The position numbers and the translations under genes were made by a program. The notes under the pieces were generated by a model. The model made no database searches. It had not been told where the DNA came from and saw nothing but the letters and a program-made list of their open reading frames with translations. A stretch of 64,000 bases of DNA from Geomicrobium halophilum (GTDB taxonomy: Bacteria > Bacillota > Bacilli > Bacillales > Marinococcaceae): positions 558,001-622,000 of the forward strand of contig NZ_JACHHJ010000001.1 in the NCBI RefSeq assembly GCF_014207655.1, in the 5' to 3' direction. This document shows, piece after piece, positions 27,136-36,095 of the stretch; position 1 is the stretch's first letter; the number at the start of each line of letters is the position of its first letter.

Positions 27136-28140
27136 ATGGCAAAGTGGAAGGTAGTGATCAGCGATTATGAATTTCCCTCATTACAACCTGAGGAAGAGGT
27201 GCTTTCCCATGGGGACATAGAATTTATTAAAAAACAGTGTCGCACTGAAGACGAGGTTATCTCCGCCTGCCAAGAGGCAGATGGCATTATAACTCAATAT
27301 GCTCCATTCCCAAAAAAAGTTCTCGACGCATTGCCAAAATGCAAAGTGATCTCACGATATGGTGTAGGGGTCAATACGATTGACGTGGAGGTAGCATCTA
27401 AACATGGGATTGTCGTTAGCAATGTGACCGATTACTGTATGGATGAAGTTTCTGATCATGCGTTTGCACTAATTCTTGCTGCAGCCAGAAAGGTTGCATT
27501 TCTTGATCGTACAGTAAAAAAACGAGTTTGGGACTTTAATGAAGGTCGGCCCATCTATCGGTTACGGGGCCAAACATTAGGGTTATTAGGTTTTGGTAAA
27601 ATTCCGCAAACACTTGCTTTAAAAGCCCAAGCATTTGGATTAAATATTATTGCCTATGATCCGTACGCCGATGATCGGAGCGCTCGTGATTATAATGTTG
27701 AACTCGTAGATCTTTCGGAACTTTGCCGGCGTTCCGACTTCATCTCGGTTCACGCACCATTAACGGAAAGCACACGTGGCATGATTAGCACAGAACAATT
27801 TGAACAAATGAAAACAACAGCATTCATTATTAATACAGCTCGTGGACCAGTCATTGATGAAAAAGCATTAGTTGTTGCTTTAGAAGAAAATCGAATTGCC
27901 GGTGCTGCCCTGGATGTTGTTGAAGAAGAACCGATATCTCCCCAAAGCCAGTTGCTGGATATGGATCAGGTCATCCTTACTCCCCATATTGCCTGGTACT
28001 CTGAGGAATCACAAGCTGAGTTAAAAAGAAAAACGGCTGAAAATGTTTTACGTGTGTTGAGCGGCAGAAATCCTGATTATTTCTTTAATCAACATTTAAT
28101 TGGATCACCCCGAATTAAACTTTCGGAAAGCCATGTATAA
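27136..28140 (+). CDS. D-2-hydroxyacid dehydrogenase (phosphoglycerate-dehydrogenase-like/CtBP-like)
   Basis: A 334-residue NAD-dependent dehydrogenase: SRYGVGVNTID substrate loop, LGLLGFGKIPQ nucleotide motif, NTARGPVIDE with the catalytic arginine, the glutamate of EEEPISPQS and TPHIAWYS with the catalytic histidine. It is a distant paralogue of the gene at 21076 and differs in the substrate loops. AGGAGG lies about ten bases before the ATG. It is the first gene of the operon with the aldolase-like, LarA-like and IlvD/Edd genes. A role in oxidising or reducing a sugar-derived 2-hydroxyacid is likely; the substrate is unknown. Confidence 0.85.
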   Translation: MAKWKVVISDYEFPSLQPEEEVLSHGDIEFIKKQCRTEDEVISACQEADGIITQYAPFPKKVLDALPKCKVISRYGVGVNTIDVEVASKHGIVVSNVTDYCMDEVSDHAFALILAAARKVAFLDRTVKKRVWDFNEGRPIYRLRGQTLGLLGFGKIPQTLALKAQAFGLNIIAYDPYADDRSARDYNVELVDLSELCRRSDFISVHAPLTESTRGMISTEQFEQMKTTAFIINTARGPVIDEKALVVALEENRIAGAALDVVEEEPISPQSQLLDMDQVILTPHIAWYSEESQAELKRKTAENVLRVLSGRNPDYFFNQHLIGSPRIKLSESHV

Positions 28141-28160
28141 AATGGTGAAGGAGTGGAGTT

Positions 28161-29078
28161 ATGACTAATCATAACTGGGAAGGTATCATTCCTCCTGTCG
28201 TGACTTTGTTAAAACAAGACGGCGGTCTCGATGTTCCCGCTATGCAAATACACATAGACGAACTCATTACAGCAGGCGTAAACGGATTGTTCTTTATGGG
28301 CACCGGCGGAGAATTTGGATATATGTCCCTCCATTTACGTAAACAAATGGCGTTTGAAGCGGTGGCTGCCGTTAAAGGCAGAGTACCGGTGCTTATAGGC
28401 ACTGGGACAGCTTCTTACGAGGAAACCAGGGAGCTCTCCCGGCATGCGGAGGATATAGGAGCCGATGGTATTGTCGTCATCCCTCCTTACTTTTGGCAAG
28501 TAAATGACGCCAATTTAATTTCGTATTACAAACAGTTGACAAATGACACTCATTTACCTATGCTTCTATACAATTTTCCGGGAGCAGTAGGGTATGACTT
28601 AAATCCGGATCTGGTCACAAAGCTTGCTCTAGAAGTTCCGTCCATTGTCGGTATTAAAGAAACCGTGGATGAAGCGGGACATATCCGGGAAATGATTCTC
28701 AAGACTAAAGAGGTAAGGCCTGGGTTTAAAGTTTTTTCCGGCTATGATGACCATCTGTTAAATACATTGATGTTAGGCGGGGATGGTGCAATATCGATGG
28801 GTGTTAATATTGCACCACATTTGCAAATCGGCATTTATAAAGCTTTTCTGGAACAAGACTTTGAAGCAATGATGAATTTGCATCGAAAGCTTGCCTACCT
28901 TCCTTTACTCTATAAATGGGATGCACCTCCGATAAATGTTGTAAAAAAAGCAATGAGAATGGTTGGAAAAGAGGTCGAACCGTATGTATTTTCACCGGGA
29001 AACCCCATGGATATGGAAGATCATCAACCTTTAAAAGAGATTTTGCAAAAAGCCGGTTTGTCTATCTTCGATTCGTAG
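28161..29078 (+). CDS. DHDPS/NAL-family aldolase or dehydratase
   Basis: A 305-residue class I lyase of the dihydrodipicolinate synthase family. The Schiff-base lysine is in IVGIKETVD, the catalytic tyrosine in LLYNFPG, and the substrate loop in GTGGEFGYMS. The EFGYMS loop and the context argue against lysine synthesis. A similar pairing of a DHDPS-like aldolase with an IlvD/Edd dehydratase is known in E. coli (yjhH-yjhG, yagE-yagF) for 2-keto-3-deoxy-pentonate cleavage. This protein may therefore cleave a 2-keto-3-deoxy acid to pyruvate and an aldehyde (inference). It lies 20 bases after the dehydrogenase, with GAAGGAG before the ATG. Confidence 0.8.
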   Translation: MTNHNWEGIIPPVVTLLKQDGGLDVPAMQIHIDELITAGVNGLFFMGTGGEFGYMSLHLRKQMAFEAVAAVKGRVPVLIGTGTASYEETRELSRHAEDIGADGIVVIPPYFWQVNDANLISYYKQLTNDTHLPMLLYNFPGAVGYDLNPDLVTKLALEVPSIVGIKETVDEAGHIREMILKTKEVRPGFKVFSGYDDHLLNTLMLGGDGAISMGVNIAPHLQIGIYKAFLEQDFEAMMNLHRKLAYLPLLYKWDAPPINVVKKAMRMVGKEVEPYVFSPGNPMDMEDHQPLKEILQKAGLSIFDS

Positions 29079-29096
29079 GAACCTTAGGAGGGGTAA

Positions 29097-30353
29097 ATGA
29101 TGAGTATTATCAATGAATTGCTGGACCCGATCCCGTTACCGGATATGGTTCAGGTTGAGCAATCGTTCGATGTGCCTATCGTTCAGGATGTTGCGAAGGA
29201 AGTTCAGCGGGTGATACAGAAAAGAGATGTTCTTCAAAGAATCAAACACGGCGACCGGATTGCCATAGCAGTTGGAAGCAGGGGAGTAGCAGAACTGCCG
29301 GTCTTGACTCGGGAGACCGTATCAGCTATAAAAAATGCGGGAGGCGCCCCCTTTATTGTGCCGGCAATGGGAAGTCACGGTGGAGCAACGGGAGATGGGC
29401 AAAAAGAAGTGTTGGCTGAACTGGGGGTAACAGAAGACAGCATCGGTGCTCCTATTGTTGCCAGCATGGATGTTGTGAAAGTCGGAGAAATTCATGACGG
29501 AATGTCGATTTACACGGATAAGAACGCTTATGAAGCAGATCACATTATTGTGATCAATCGTATCAAGCCCCACACTGCTTTTCGGGGAGAGGTGGAAAGT
29601 GGATTGACCAAAATGGTGACGATTGGATTAGGTAAACAAAGAGGAGCAGAAGCTGCTCATATCTTAGGTTTTGGCCATATGGCTGAACACGTTCCTGAAA
29701 TGGCAAGGATTGTATGTCAAAATGCACCTGTTTTATTTGGGCTTGGTACAATTGAAAATGCTTATGACGAGGTAGCTAAAATTGTTGCGATCCCAGCAGC
29801 GCGGTTTGCGGACGAAGAGCCTGAACTGTTGCTTGAGGCCAAGGATATGATGCCAAAACTTTTTATCGATCCTATAGATGTACTGATCGTTGATGAGATT
29901 GGAAAAGACATTTCAGGTGACGGAATGGATCCGAACATAACAGGCAGATTCGGCACTCCTTATGCAGAAGGAGGGGCGAATGCTATAAAGGTTGCCGTTC
30001 TCAGATTGACATATAAAACGAGTGGGAATGCCAATGGGATTGGCCTCGCTGATGTAACGACACGTGCTGTTTTTGAACAAACGAAGCTGGAAAAAGGTTA
30101 TGCAAACGCGCTTACGAGCACCGTCTGTGAGGTTGTAAAATTCCCCATGTTTATGGAATCGGAAGCTTTAGCCGTAAAGGCAGCCATCAAAACCTGTCAT
30201 AACCCTAATTTTGATCAAGCCAGAGTCGTAAGGATTAAGAATACGCTTGATATTAAGGAAATTCAAGTATCTAAATCACTTATCCCGGAAGTGGAAAAAC
30301 ATTCGCAGTTACGGGTGCTCTCAAATCCGGAACCGATAGCGTTACAGGTATGA
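29097..30353 (+). CDS. LarA-like protein (lactate racemase domain, DUF2088)
   Basis: A 418-residue protein resembling the LarA superfamily of nickel-pincer-dependent 2-hydroxyacid racemases and epimerases. Visible segments are IAVGSRGVAELPVL near the N-terminus, PAMGSHGGATGDGQ, NRIKPHTAFRGEVESGLTKM and GLGKQRGAEAAH, with histidines and lysines placed as in the family core. Known members racemise lactate, malate and hydroxyglutarate or epimerise gluconate. The larB, larC and larE maturation genes are not in this window. Either ATG (29097 or 29100) works with the AGGAGGGG site. It lies between the aldolase-like and IlvD/Edd genes, so a C2 epimerisation of a sugar acid is plausible. Confidence 0.6.
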   Translation: MMSIINELLDPIPLPDMVQVEQSFDVPIVQDVAKEVQRVIQKRDVLQRIKHGDRIAIAVGSRGVAELPVLTRETVSAIKNAGGAPFIVPAMGSHGGATGDGQKEVLAELGVTEDSIGAPIVASMDVVKVGEIHDGMSIYTDKNAYEADHIIVINRIKPHTAFRGEVESGLTKMVTIGLGKQRGAEAAHILGFGHMAEHVPEMARIVCQNAPVLFGLGTIENAYDEVAKIVAIPAARFADEEPELLLEAKDMMPKLFIDPIDVLIVDEIGKDISGDGMDPNITGRFGTPYAEGGANAIKVAVLRLTYKTSGNANGIGLADVTTRAVFEQTKLEKGYANALTSTVCEVVKFPMFMESEALAVKAAIKTCHNPNFDQARVVRIKNTLDIKEIQVSKSLIPEVEKHSQLRVLSNPEPIALQV

Positions 30354-30392
30354 GTTCAATGCCGGTATTAAAATGAAAAGGAGTGGTGTTTT

Positions 30393-32606
30393 ATGAGCAA
30401 ATTTCCTTTGATTGAAAATGCATATAACCCTTATAGGGATAACGTACAGGGAAAAGCGAATGAGCCCATTACAGTTGCGGGATTGTTAGATCGCTCCAAG
30501 CAAACCCTCGGCCAATACTATGATGGGGATGCCCCTGATTGGACATTGGAAGAGATTTACGATCGACTTGAAAAAAATGCTCCTCGAATTGCTATTATTG
30601 GTGGTTCTTCTGATCATCCTGCACATATTATGGATTTTCAAACATCATCAAGAGCGGCGATTCGTATTTGGCAAAATGGAGGAGTTCCGTTTTATTTCTC
30701 TACCCCTGTTATGTGTGATGGTACAGCGCAAAGTAATCAAGGTATGAGTTATTCACTGCAAAGCCGAAATGCGGTCGCGCAAATGATCGTAAATCAACTT
30801 GAAGCCCACAATTATCATGCAGCCTTTGTAATTCAAGGGTGTGATAAACAGCCACTTGGTGTCGTTAGCGGGCTGGCTCACTTGGATCGATTGCGACAAG
30901 AGCGAGGAGAAGCACCGTTTCCTGCCACATTTGCTCCGGCTCATGTTCTCCAAGGGGGAACAATCCCCGAGCCGCTATGGAATGAACTGGAGGATATCAC
31001 GGATCGGGCGAAGAATCAAGGACTTCCTGATGTCGCGGATGATTTGCATGATGCTATGTCATACATTCTTCAATGCTCTTCTAACACTTCATTTCAAGGT
31101 GTTTTTGAAAGAGCGGTGGCACATGAAGTGATTAGTGAAGAAGAACACAAGTATTTTGAAAAACAACTGGCGGTGAACACGTGCGATGGCCAAGGTGGCG
31201 TTTGTGCCTTTAATGGAACCGGTAATAGTTCTCGCCACATTGTTGCCGGCTTTGGACTAGTGCATCCTTCATTGGAACTATTAACAGACGCTCCCTCTCA
31301 ACAAGCAATCAATGAAGCCATTGATCAGTTTTCAGTCATGTTAAATAAAGAAGAGTATGGGGTTTCTAAACTTGTTGCCGCTAATATCAGAAATGGCATT
31401 CGGATCCATAGTGCTTCCGGTGGATCAACTAATCTGATGATGCATATTGTGGCGGCAATGCTATACGGGGGCTATCGTTTTACCCTTGAAGACCTTGATA
31501 AACTTCATCACGAAACACCCGTTCCGGATTTATTTAATTATAGTCTTACGGAAGATAGGGATATTTATCAACTAGCGATGCAGTGTTGTGATAGTTCAAG
31601 CCGTGGGATGGAAAGTTTGTTCTATGAGTTGTTGCAAAATGGGGTGCCGATGGATGTAAATGCTCTGACCGTAGAAGGACGGACATGGGCTGAGCGTTTA
31701 GGGAATAAGACGGCACTTTCTGCTGAGAATGTAAAGGAAAATCGCGTTATTCTCTCGAAACCAAAAAGAGCTTTCAGTGGTGTAGATGTTTTACGAGGGA
31801 ACTTCTTTGAAAGCGCAGTGGTAAAAATCAGTGGAATGCCAACCCCTCACCTCGATATGTTTGATAAAAAAGTTGCGCAGGTTTTATATTTTGAAAACGA
31901 AGATGAAGCCAATAAACAACTATTAAATGACAATCTTATTGAAGATCTAAAAGAAAGAAACGTCTTTAATCGAGATCACCTCCTCGTTCAGTTACGGGAA
32001 AATCATCCTGAGTCATTTTCTGAATGGAAAGACCAAAGCTATTCCATGATTTTTGACCATATGGTTGAGGTGGACGCGCTGAAAATTGCAGTGGTAATCG
32101 CCGGGCAGGGGCCGGAAGCGTTTGGGATGCCGGAAATGTTCACCCCAATGCAGCATATTAACACGAATCGCAAAATGAAGCGATTAGCCACAATCATTAG
32201 TGACGGCCGATATTCAGGCGTGACACTCGGAGCAGCGATTGGCCATATGACACCTGAAGCCCACAATGACGGAGCCATTCTCTATTTACAAACCGGTGAT
32301 CTACTTTATCTATCATTAAGGGAAAAACGTATTGATTATATGGATGCCGGCTACCATGAAGACTTGAAGATTAGTGATGATTTTAGTAAGGTCCGGAGAC
32401 AACGGGAAGTATTGGCTGAAACTCGGCGTAAAAGCATGAGCAAACGACAAAAGAGAATCGCAGCCTCAAACCGAATGCCTTATCATTCTGATGCTTCGAA
32501 AGGTGTTGTCCCTTATGAGATTTTGGATGAGGCATCAGATGATTATAAGCCATTGCTTACAATTTCAGCACTTACAAGTGAAGATCAAGACTTTGTGATA
32601 CAGTAA
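30393..32606 (+). CDS. IlvD/Edd-family sugar-acid dehydratase, long form
   Basis: A 737-residue dehydratase, clearly longer than dihydroxyacid dehydratase (about 560) and sugar-acid members (575-655). Iron-sulfur ligands are placed as in the family: C108 (PVMCDG), C150 (IQGCDKQ) and C264 (NTCDGQGG). The C-terminal ISDGRYSGVTLGAAIGHM corresponds to the family DGRFSG region, and GGSTNLMMHI is the conserved middle motif. The extra length is mainly in the middle and a basic C-terminal tail (RRKSMSKRQKRIAAS). It should dehydrate an aldonate to a 2-keto-3-deoxy acid. It sits in the operon with the aldolase-like gene. Confidence 0.82.
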   Translation: MSKFPLIENAYNPYRDNVQGKANEPITVAGLLDRSKQTLGQYYDGDAPDWTLEEIYDRLEKNAPRIAIIGGSSDHPAHIMDFQTSSRAAIRIWQNGGVPFYFSTPVMCDGTAQSNQGMSYSLQSRNAVAQMIVNQLEAHNYHAAFVIQGCDKQPLGVVSGLAHLDRLRQERGEAPFPATFAPAHVLQGGTIPEPLWNELEDITDRAKNQGLPDVADDLHDAMSYILQCSSNTSFQGVFERAVAHEVISEEEHKYFEKQLAVNTCDGQGGVCAFNGTGNSSRHIVAGFGLVHPSLELLTDAPSQQAINEAIDQFSVMLNKEEYGVSKLVAANIRNGIRIHSASGGSTNLMMHIVAAMLYGGYRFTLEDLDKLHHETPVPDLFNYSLTEDRDIYQLAMQCCDSSSRGMESLFYELLQNGVPMDVNALTVEGRTWAERLGNKTALSAENVKENRVILSKPKRAFSGVDVLRGNFFESAVVKISGMPTPHLDMFDKKVAQVLYFENEDEANKQLLNDNLIEDLKERNVFNRDHLLVQLRENHPESFSEWKDQSYSMIFDHMVEVDALKIAVVIAGQGPEAFGMPEMFTPMQHINTNRKMKRLATIISDGRYSGVTLGAAIGHMTPEAHNDGAILYLQTGDLLYLSLREKRIDYMDAGYHEDLKISDDFSKVRRQREVLAETRRKSMSKRQKRIAASNRMPYHSDASKGVVPYEILDEASDDYKPLLTISALTSEDQDFVIQ

Positions 32607-32638
32607 ACTTTGTGAAAAGAATTGCGATATATGTTAAG

Positions 32639-32650
32639 TTCAAATTTGAA
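32639..32650. promoter_or_regulatory. Palindrome upstream of the IclR gene
   Basis: TTCAAATTTGAA, a perfect 12-base palindrome 140 bases before the IclR start. It may be an IclR operator; the support is only symmetry and position. Confidence 0.35.
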
Positions 32651-32791
32651 GGAACTATAGGAAAAGAGTGTGCGTTAAGTGTCTGGCACAATGGTTAGTA
32701 AAAGCATGAAAATCCTCGAACCTCTTACCTATAGCCTTAATAGGAACTACAAAGAATGGACTCGACCGGTAAGAGTAAAAGGAGGAACAGC

Positions 32792-33553
32792 ATGCCTATC
32801 ATTCAATCAGTAGATCGAGCAATGAAGATTCTGGATCTCTTTGATGAACATGAAACAGAACTCAAAATTACTGATATTAGCGAGCGTTTATCGCTTCATA
32901 AAAGCACCACGCACTCTCTGTTGAAAACTTTGGAAAAGCATGATTATATTGAACAGAACCCGGAAAACGGAAAATATCGCTTGGCACTTAAACTGTTTGA
33001 ACGAGGAAACATCGTCATATATAGCCGGGATATACGTACTGTGGCAAGGGAGTATTTGCTTCAATTGTCAAAGGAGTCGGGACACACGGTTCATTTGGTT
33101 ATACAGGATGGTAAGGAAGGGATTTATATAGATAAAGTGGAAAGTGCGTCCGCTACCGTTTTCTATTCACGAATTGGAAGGCGTGTGCCATTGCATTGTA
33201 GCGGGGTTGGTAAAGTACTCGTTTCCTTCCAATCAGATACTGAGATAGAATCTTTGCTGAGTTCCTATGAGTTTGTCAGACGAACAGAAAACACCATTAC
33301 CGATCGGGGAACCTTCATGAAGGAGATCCAACAGATTAGAGACCAAGGTTTTGCTGAAGACAAGCAAGAAAATGAACCTGGTATTCATTGTGTGGCCATC
33401 CCTGTTTTTGATTATACCGAAAAGGTTATCGCTGCCATCAGTATTTCGATGTCAGCCATGCGGATTTCTGAAGCGGAAGTTACTCGATTTGTAAAACTTT
33501 TAAAAGAAGCAAGCGGAGAATTATCACAAAAGTTGGGTTATGGCTATATATAA
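32792..33553 (+). CDS. IclR-family transcriptional regulator 1
   Basis: A 253-residue regulator: N-terminal winged helix (SVDRAMKILDLFDEH, then SERLSLHKSTTHSLLKTLEK) and a C-terminal effector domain with SRIGRRVPLHCSGVGKV and HCVAIPVFDY. The ATG at 32792 has AAAAGGAGG six bases upstream and aligns with the family start; the longer frame from 32756 lacks a site. IclR members of this type (KdgR-like) respond to keto-deoxy sugar acids. It lies between the dehydratase operon and the FAH/ALDH/DgoD genes and most likely controls them. Confidence 0.9.
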   Translation: MPIIQSVDRAMKILDLFDEHETELKITDISERLSLHKSTTHSLLKTLEKHDYIEQNPENGKYRLALKLFERGNIVIYSRDIRTVAREYLLQLSKESGHTVHLVIQDGKEGIYIDKVESASATVFYSRIGRRVPLHCSGVGKVLVSFQSDTEIESLLSSYEFVRRTENTITDRGTFMKEIQQIRDQGFAEDKQENEPGIHCVAIPVFDYTEKVIAAISISMSAMRISEAEVTRFVKLLKEASGELSQKLGYGYI

Positions 33554-33577
33554 ATTAAATACTACGGGAGTTGTGTT

Positions 33578-34477
33578 ATGAATATATTTTGTTACGAAAA
33601 TGAAGAAAGACAAAAAACATTAGCTGTTTTAACGGATGAAAATGACTGTTATCATCTTCCCTACGAAAATTGGAATGAACTAATAGCAGAAGCTGAAAAG
33701 CAAGATATATCTCCGTCTAGCCTTGTTCAGCAATCTATTAATAATGGGGAAAAGCTTTCAGATCCTTTTGATTCATTACAGTTGCTAGTACCGGTCGAAG
33801 CACCCGAAGTATGGGCAGCGGGAGTCACCTACCAAAGAAGTCGTGAGGCAAGAAATTATGAAGCTACAGAAGGGGAATTGGATAGCGGGACCTTTTATGA
33901 CAAAGTGTATGATGCTGAGCGGCCTGAAATTTTTCTTAAATCTACAGCTGCTCGTACGGTAGGTCCAGATAGTCCTGTATGTATTCGCTCTGATTCCAAC
34001 TGGCAAGTGCCTGAACCTGAATTAGGGCTAGTACTCACCTCGGTCGGAAATATTGTCGGGTATACGATAGGGAACGACATGAGTTGCCGGGATATTGAAG
34101 GGGAGAATCCATTGTACTTGCCTCAAGCAAAGGTATGGAAAAAATCGTGTTCCATCGGCCCAGTCATTAGACTGGCTGACACAGTCGTTGACCCATACGA
34201 TTTGGAAATTCGATGCACAGTTTTTCGAAATGAATCGCCAATTTTTGATGGAGATGGAAAGGTGGGTCAACTGAAGCGAAGTTTGGAAGAACTCGTTCAA
34301 TATTTGGTGAGGGACAACGATGTTTATGATGGAACTGTCTTGCTCACCGGTACGAACATTGTTCCTCCAAATGATTTCACGTTACAGCAAGGGGATCGGA
34401 TTGAAATCGAAATTTCAGGGATTGGAACATTGCGCAATACGGTTGAACAAGTAACCGGAAAAACAGTTGCATCTTAA
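33578..34477 (+). CDS. FAH-fold 2-keto-3-deoxy-pentonate dehydratase-like protein
   Basis: A 299-residue FAH-family protein of the subgroup that dehydrates 2-keto-3-deoxy-D-arabinonate/xylonate to alpha-ketoglutarate semialdehyde (KdaD/XylX type). Features are PEVWAAGVTYQRSREARN at about residue 70, PEPELGLVL with metal glutamates, GNDMSCRDIEGENPLYLPQAK (loop between metal aspartate and substrate) and VLLTGTNIVPPNDF. It is very different from the FAH protein at 18286. An aldehyde dehydrogenase follows, as in Weimberg-pathway clusters, which supports the assignment. It begins 24 bases after iclR. Confidence 0.78.
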   Translation: MNIFCYENEERQKTLAVLTDENDCYHLPYENWNELIAEAEKQDISPSSLVQQSINNGEKLSDPFDSLQLLVPVEAPEVWAAGVTYQRSREARNYEATEGELDSGTFYDKVYDAERPEIFLKSTAARTVGPDSPVCIRSDSNWQVPEPELGLVLTSVGNIVGYTIGNDMSCRDIEGENPLYLPQAKVWKKSCSIGPVIRLADTVVDPYDLEIRCTVFRNESPIFDGDGKVGQLKRSLEELVQYLVRDNDVYDGTVLLTGTNIVPPNDFTLQQGDRIEIEISGIGTLRNTVEQVTGKTVAS

Positions 34478-34489
34478 TAATGTGAAAAG

Positions 34490-34512
34490 CTCTACCAAAA
34501 GATCGGGTAGAG
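34490..34512 (+). terminator. Hairpin between the FAH2 and aldehyde dehydrogenase genes
   Basis: CTCTACC at 34490-34496 pairs with GGTAGAG at 34506-34512, then TTTAAAT. The T-run is short, so it may be a weak or partial terminator. Confidence 0.5.
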
Positions 34513-34553
34513 TTTAAATACAAACATTTATATTTTACTAGGAGGATTAACTA

Positions 34554-36005
34554 ATGTCAGTTACATCTCAAGTTTACGAAGCTTATAGTGTTATTAATGG
34601 GAACCAACAGGATGGAGAAGCAACAACGATTTACAACCCTTCAAATCTATCCGAACAAGTAGGTGTTTACCATGAGGTTTCTAATAGTGCCGTTGCAGAA
34701 GCTGTTGAAGCAGCAAAACAGGCGCAACGAGAGTGGGCCTCTCTTTCCGGATTGAAAAAAGGGGCTACATTAGAAAATATGGCGATCAAATTAGAAGAAA
34801 ACAAAGATGAAATCGCTACATTAGCCAGCTCTGAAATGGGGAAACCGATCAAGGAAATGAAAGGAGAAGTGGCCAGGGGTATCCAATTATTACGCTACTA
34901 TGCTGCAGAAGGCAGTCGCTCTGATGGAGATGTCATTCCGGCTGCAAATCCTCAAGTTCACCAGTATTCAAAACGAGTACCACTCGGCGTTGTTGGGGTC
35001 ATTACACCTTGGAATTTCCCCGTAGCTATTCCCATTTGGAAAATGGCTCCTGCATTAATTTGTGGAAACGCTATTGTTTGGAAGCCTGCCAAACAGGCTG
35101 CACTCACAGCATCCAAGTTAATGGATGTTTTCCAAGAGGTATTACCATCCGGTCTAATCAATATGTTGATTGGATCCGGGAGTCAAGTAGGAAATACACT
35201 CCTTGAAAAAGCTAACATTGATGCCCTTAGCTTTACAGGATCGACGGAGACGGGCATGCATGCTGCGGCGATTTGTGCATCGCGCAATATTAAATATCAG
35301 ACAGAAATGGGCGGTAAAAATGTGGCTGTAGTGCTTGATGATGCGGATCTTGATCAAACCGTATCGGCCATCCTCAGTGGATCCTTTACATCCGCCGGTC
35401 AAAAATGTACGGCTAGCAGCCGAATTGTAGGGGATAAGAAAATTATGCCGGCCTTAAAAGACAAACTGAAGACAGCCGTGGCGGATCTACGCGTCGGAGA
35501 GGCGCTTGACGAAAAAGCTTTCCTTGGCCCAGTATCTTCAAAAGACCAATATGAAAAGATTAATGGGTACGTTTCATTAGCCAAAAAAGAAGCGAATGTG
35601 GTGGCTGAAGCGAAAACCATTGCCAGTGATTATGATGGGTATTATATTCAACCACTCATTGTCGATGGCGTGGATGCTAATCACACGTTAGCCCAGGAGG
35701 AAGTGTTCGGACCGTTTGCGGTTTTATTGGAAGCTCAAAGTTTTGACGAGGCTATTGAGATTGCTAACAATACCGATTACGGTTTGAGTGCATCTATTTT
35801 CACCAATGATTTGAGCCGCTCACATCAGTTTTTGGAACGTTCAGAGGCCGGGATGGTACGTGTGAATCTCGAAACTGCAGGGGTCGAGTATCAGGCACCT
35901 TTCGGGGGCATGAAAATGTCCAGTTCTCATACTAGGGAACAAGGACAGGCGGCTTTGGAATTCTACAGTGAGACCAAGACATGTGCTATCAGACACAGTT
36001 TTTAA
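34554..36005 (+). CDS. Aldehyde dehydrogenase, alpha-ketoglutarate semialdehyde type
   Basis: A 483-residue NAD(P)-dependent aldehyde dehydrogenase. Catalytic C285 is in GQKCTASSR and the general base E251 in QTEMGGKN; VVGVITPWNFPVAIP and FTGSTETG form the cofactor site, and EEVFGPFAVL is typical. In this position, after a KDA-dehydratase-like gene and before dgoD, it most likely oxidises 2,5-dioxopentanoate to 2-oxoglutarate, as in the Weimberg and aldarate routes. KdgD at 60828 would produce the same aldehyde. AGGAGG precedes the ATG. Confidence 0.85.
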   Translation: MSVTSQVYEAYSVINGNQQDGEATTIYNPSNLSEQVGVYHEVSNSAVAEAVEAAKQAQREWASLSGLKKGATLENMAIKLEENKDEIATLASSEMGKPIKEMKGEVARGIQLLRYYAAEGSRSDGDVIPAANPQVHQYSKRVPLGVVGVITPWNFPVAIPIWKMAPALICGNAIVWKPAKQAALTASKLMDVFQEVLPSGLINMLIGSGSQVGNTLLEKANIDALSFTGSTETGMHAAAICASRNIKYQTEMGGKNVAVVLDDADLDQTVSAILSGSFTSAGQKCTASSRIVGDKKIMPALKDKLKTAVADLRVGEALDEKAFLGPVSSKDQYEKINGYVSLAKKEANVVAEAKTIASDYDGYYIQPLIVDGVDANHTLAQEEVFGPFAVLLEAQSFDEAIEIANNTDYGLSASIFTNDLSRSHQFLERSEAGMVRVNLETAGVEYQAPFGGMKMSSSHTREQGQAALEFYSETKTCAIRHSF

Positions 36006-36027
36006 TTTATTAAACGGATCGAAATGA

Positions 36028-36066
36028 GCTTGTTGGTTCTTTGAAAATATCAAAGGACCAACAAGC
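36028..36066 (+). terminator. Strong hairpin between the aldehyde dehydrogenase and dgoD
   Basis: GCTTGTTGGT and CTTTG pair with CAAAG and ACCAACAAGC around an AAAATAT loop. The helix is long and nearly perfect, but only ATAACTTTT follows. It may be a terminator or an attenuator in front of dgoD, whose ribosome site lies about 14 bases downstream. Confidence 0.6.
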
Positions 36067-36095
36067 ATAACTTTTACATAAGGAAGGGAAAATTC

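Noticed and set aside
28161-29078. Dihydrodipicolinate synthase (lysine biosynthesis)
   Set aside because: Operon context and the substrate loop point to catabolic keto-deoxy-acid chemistry.
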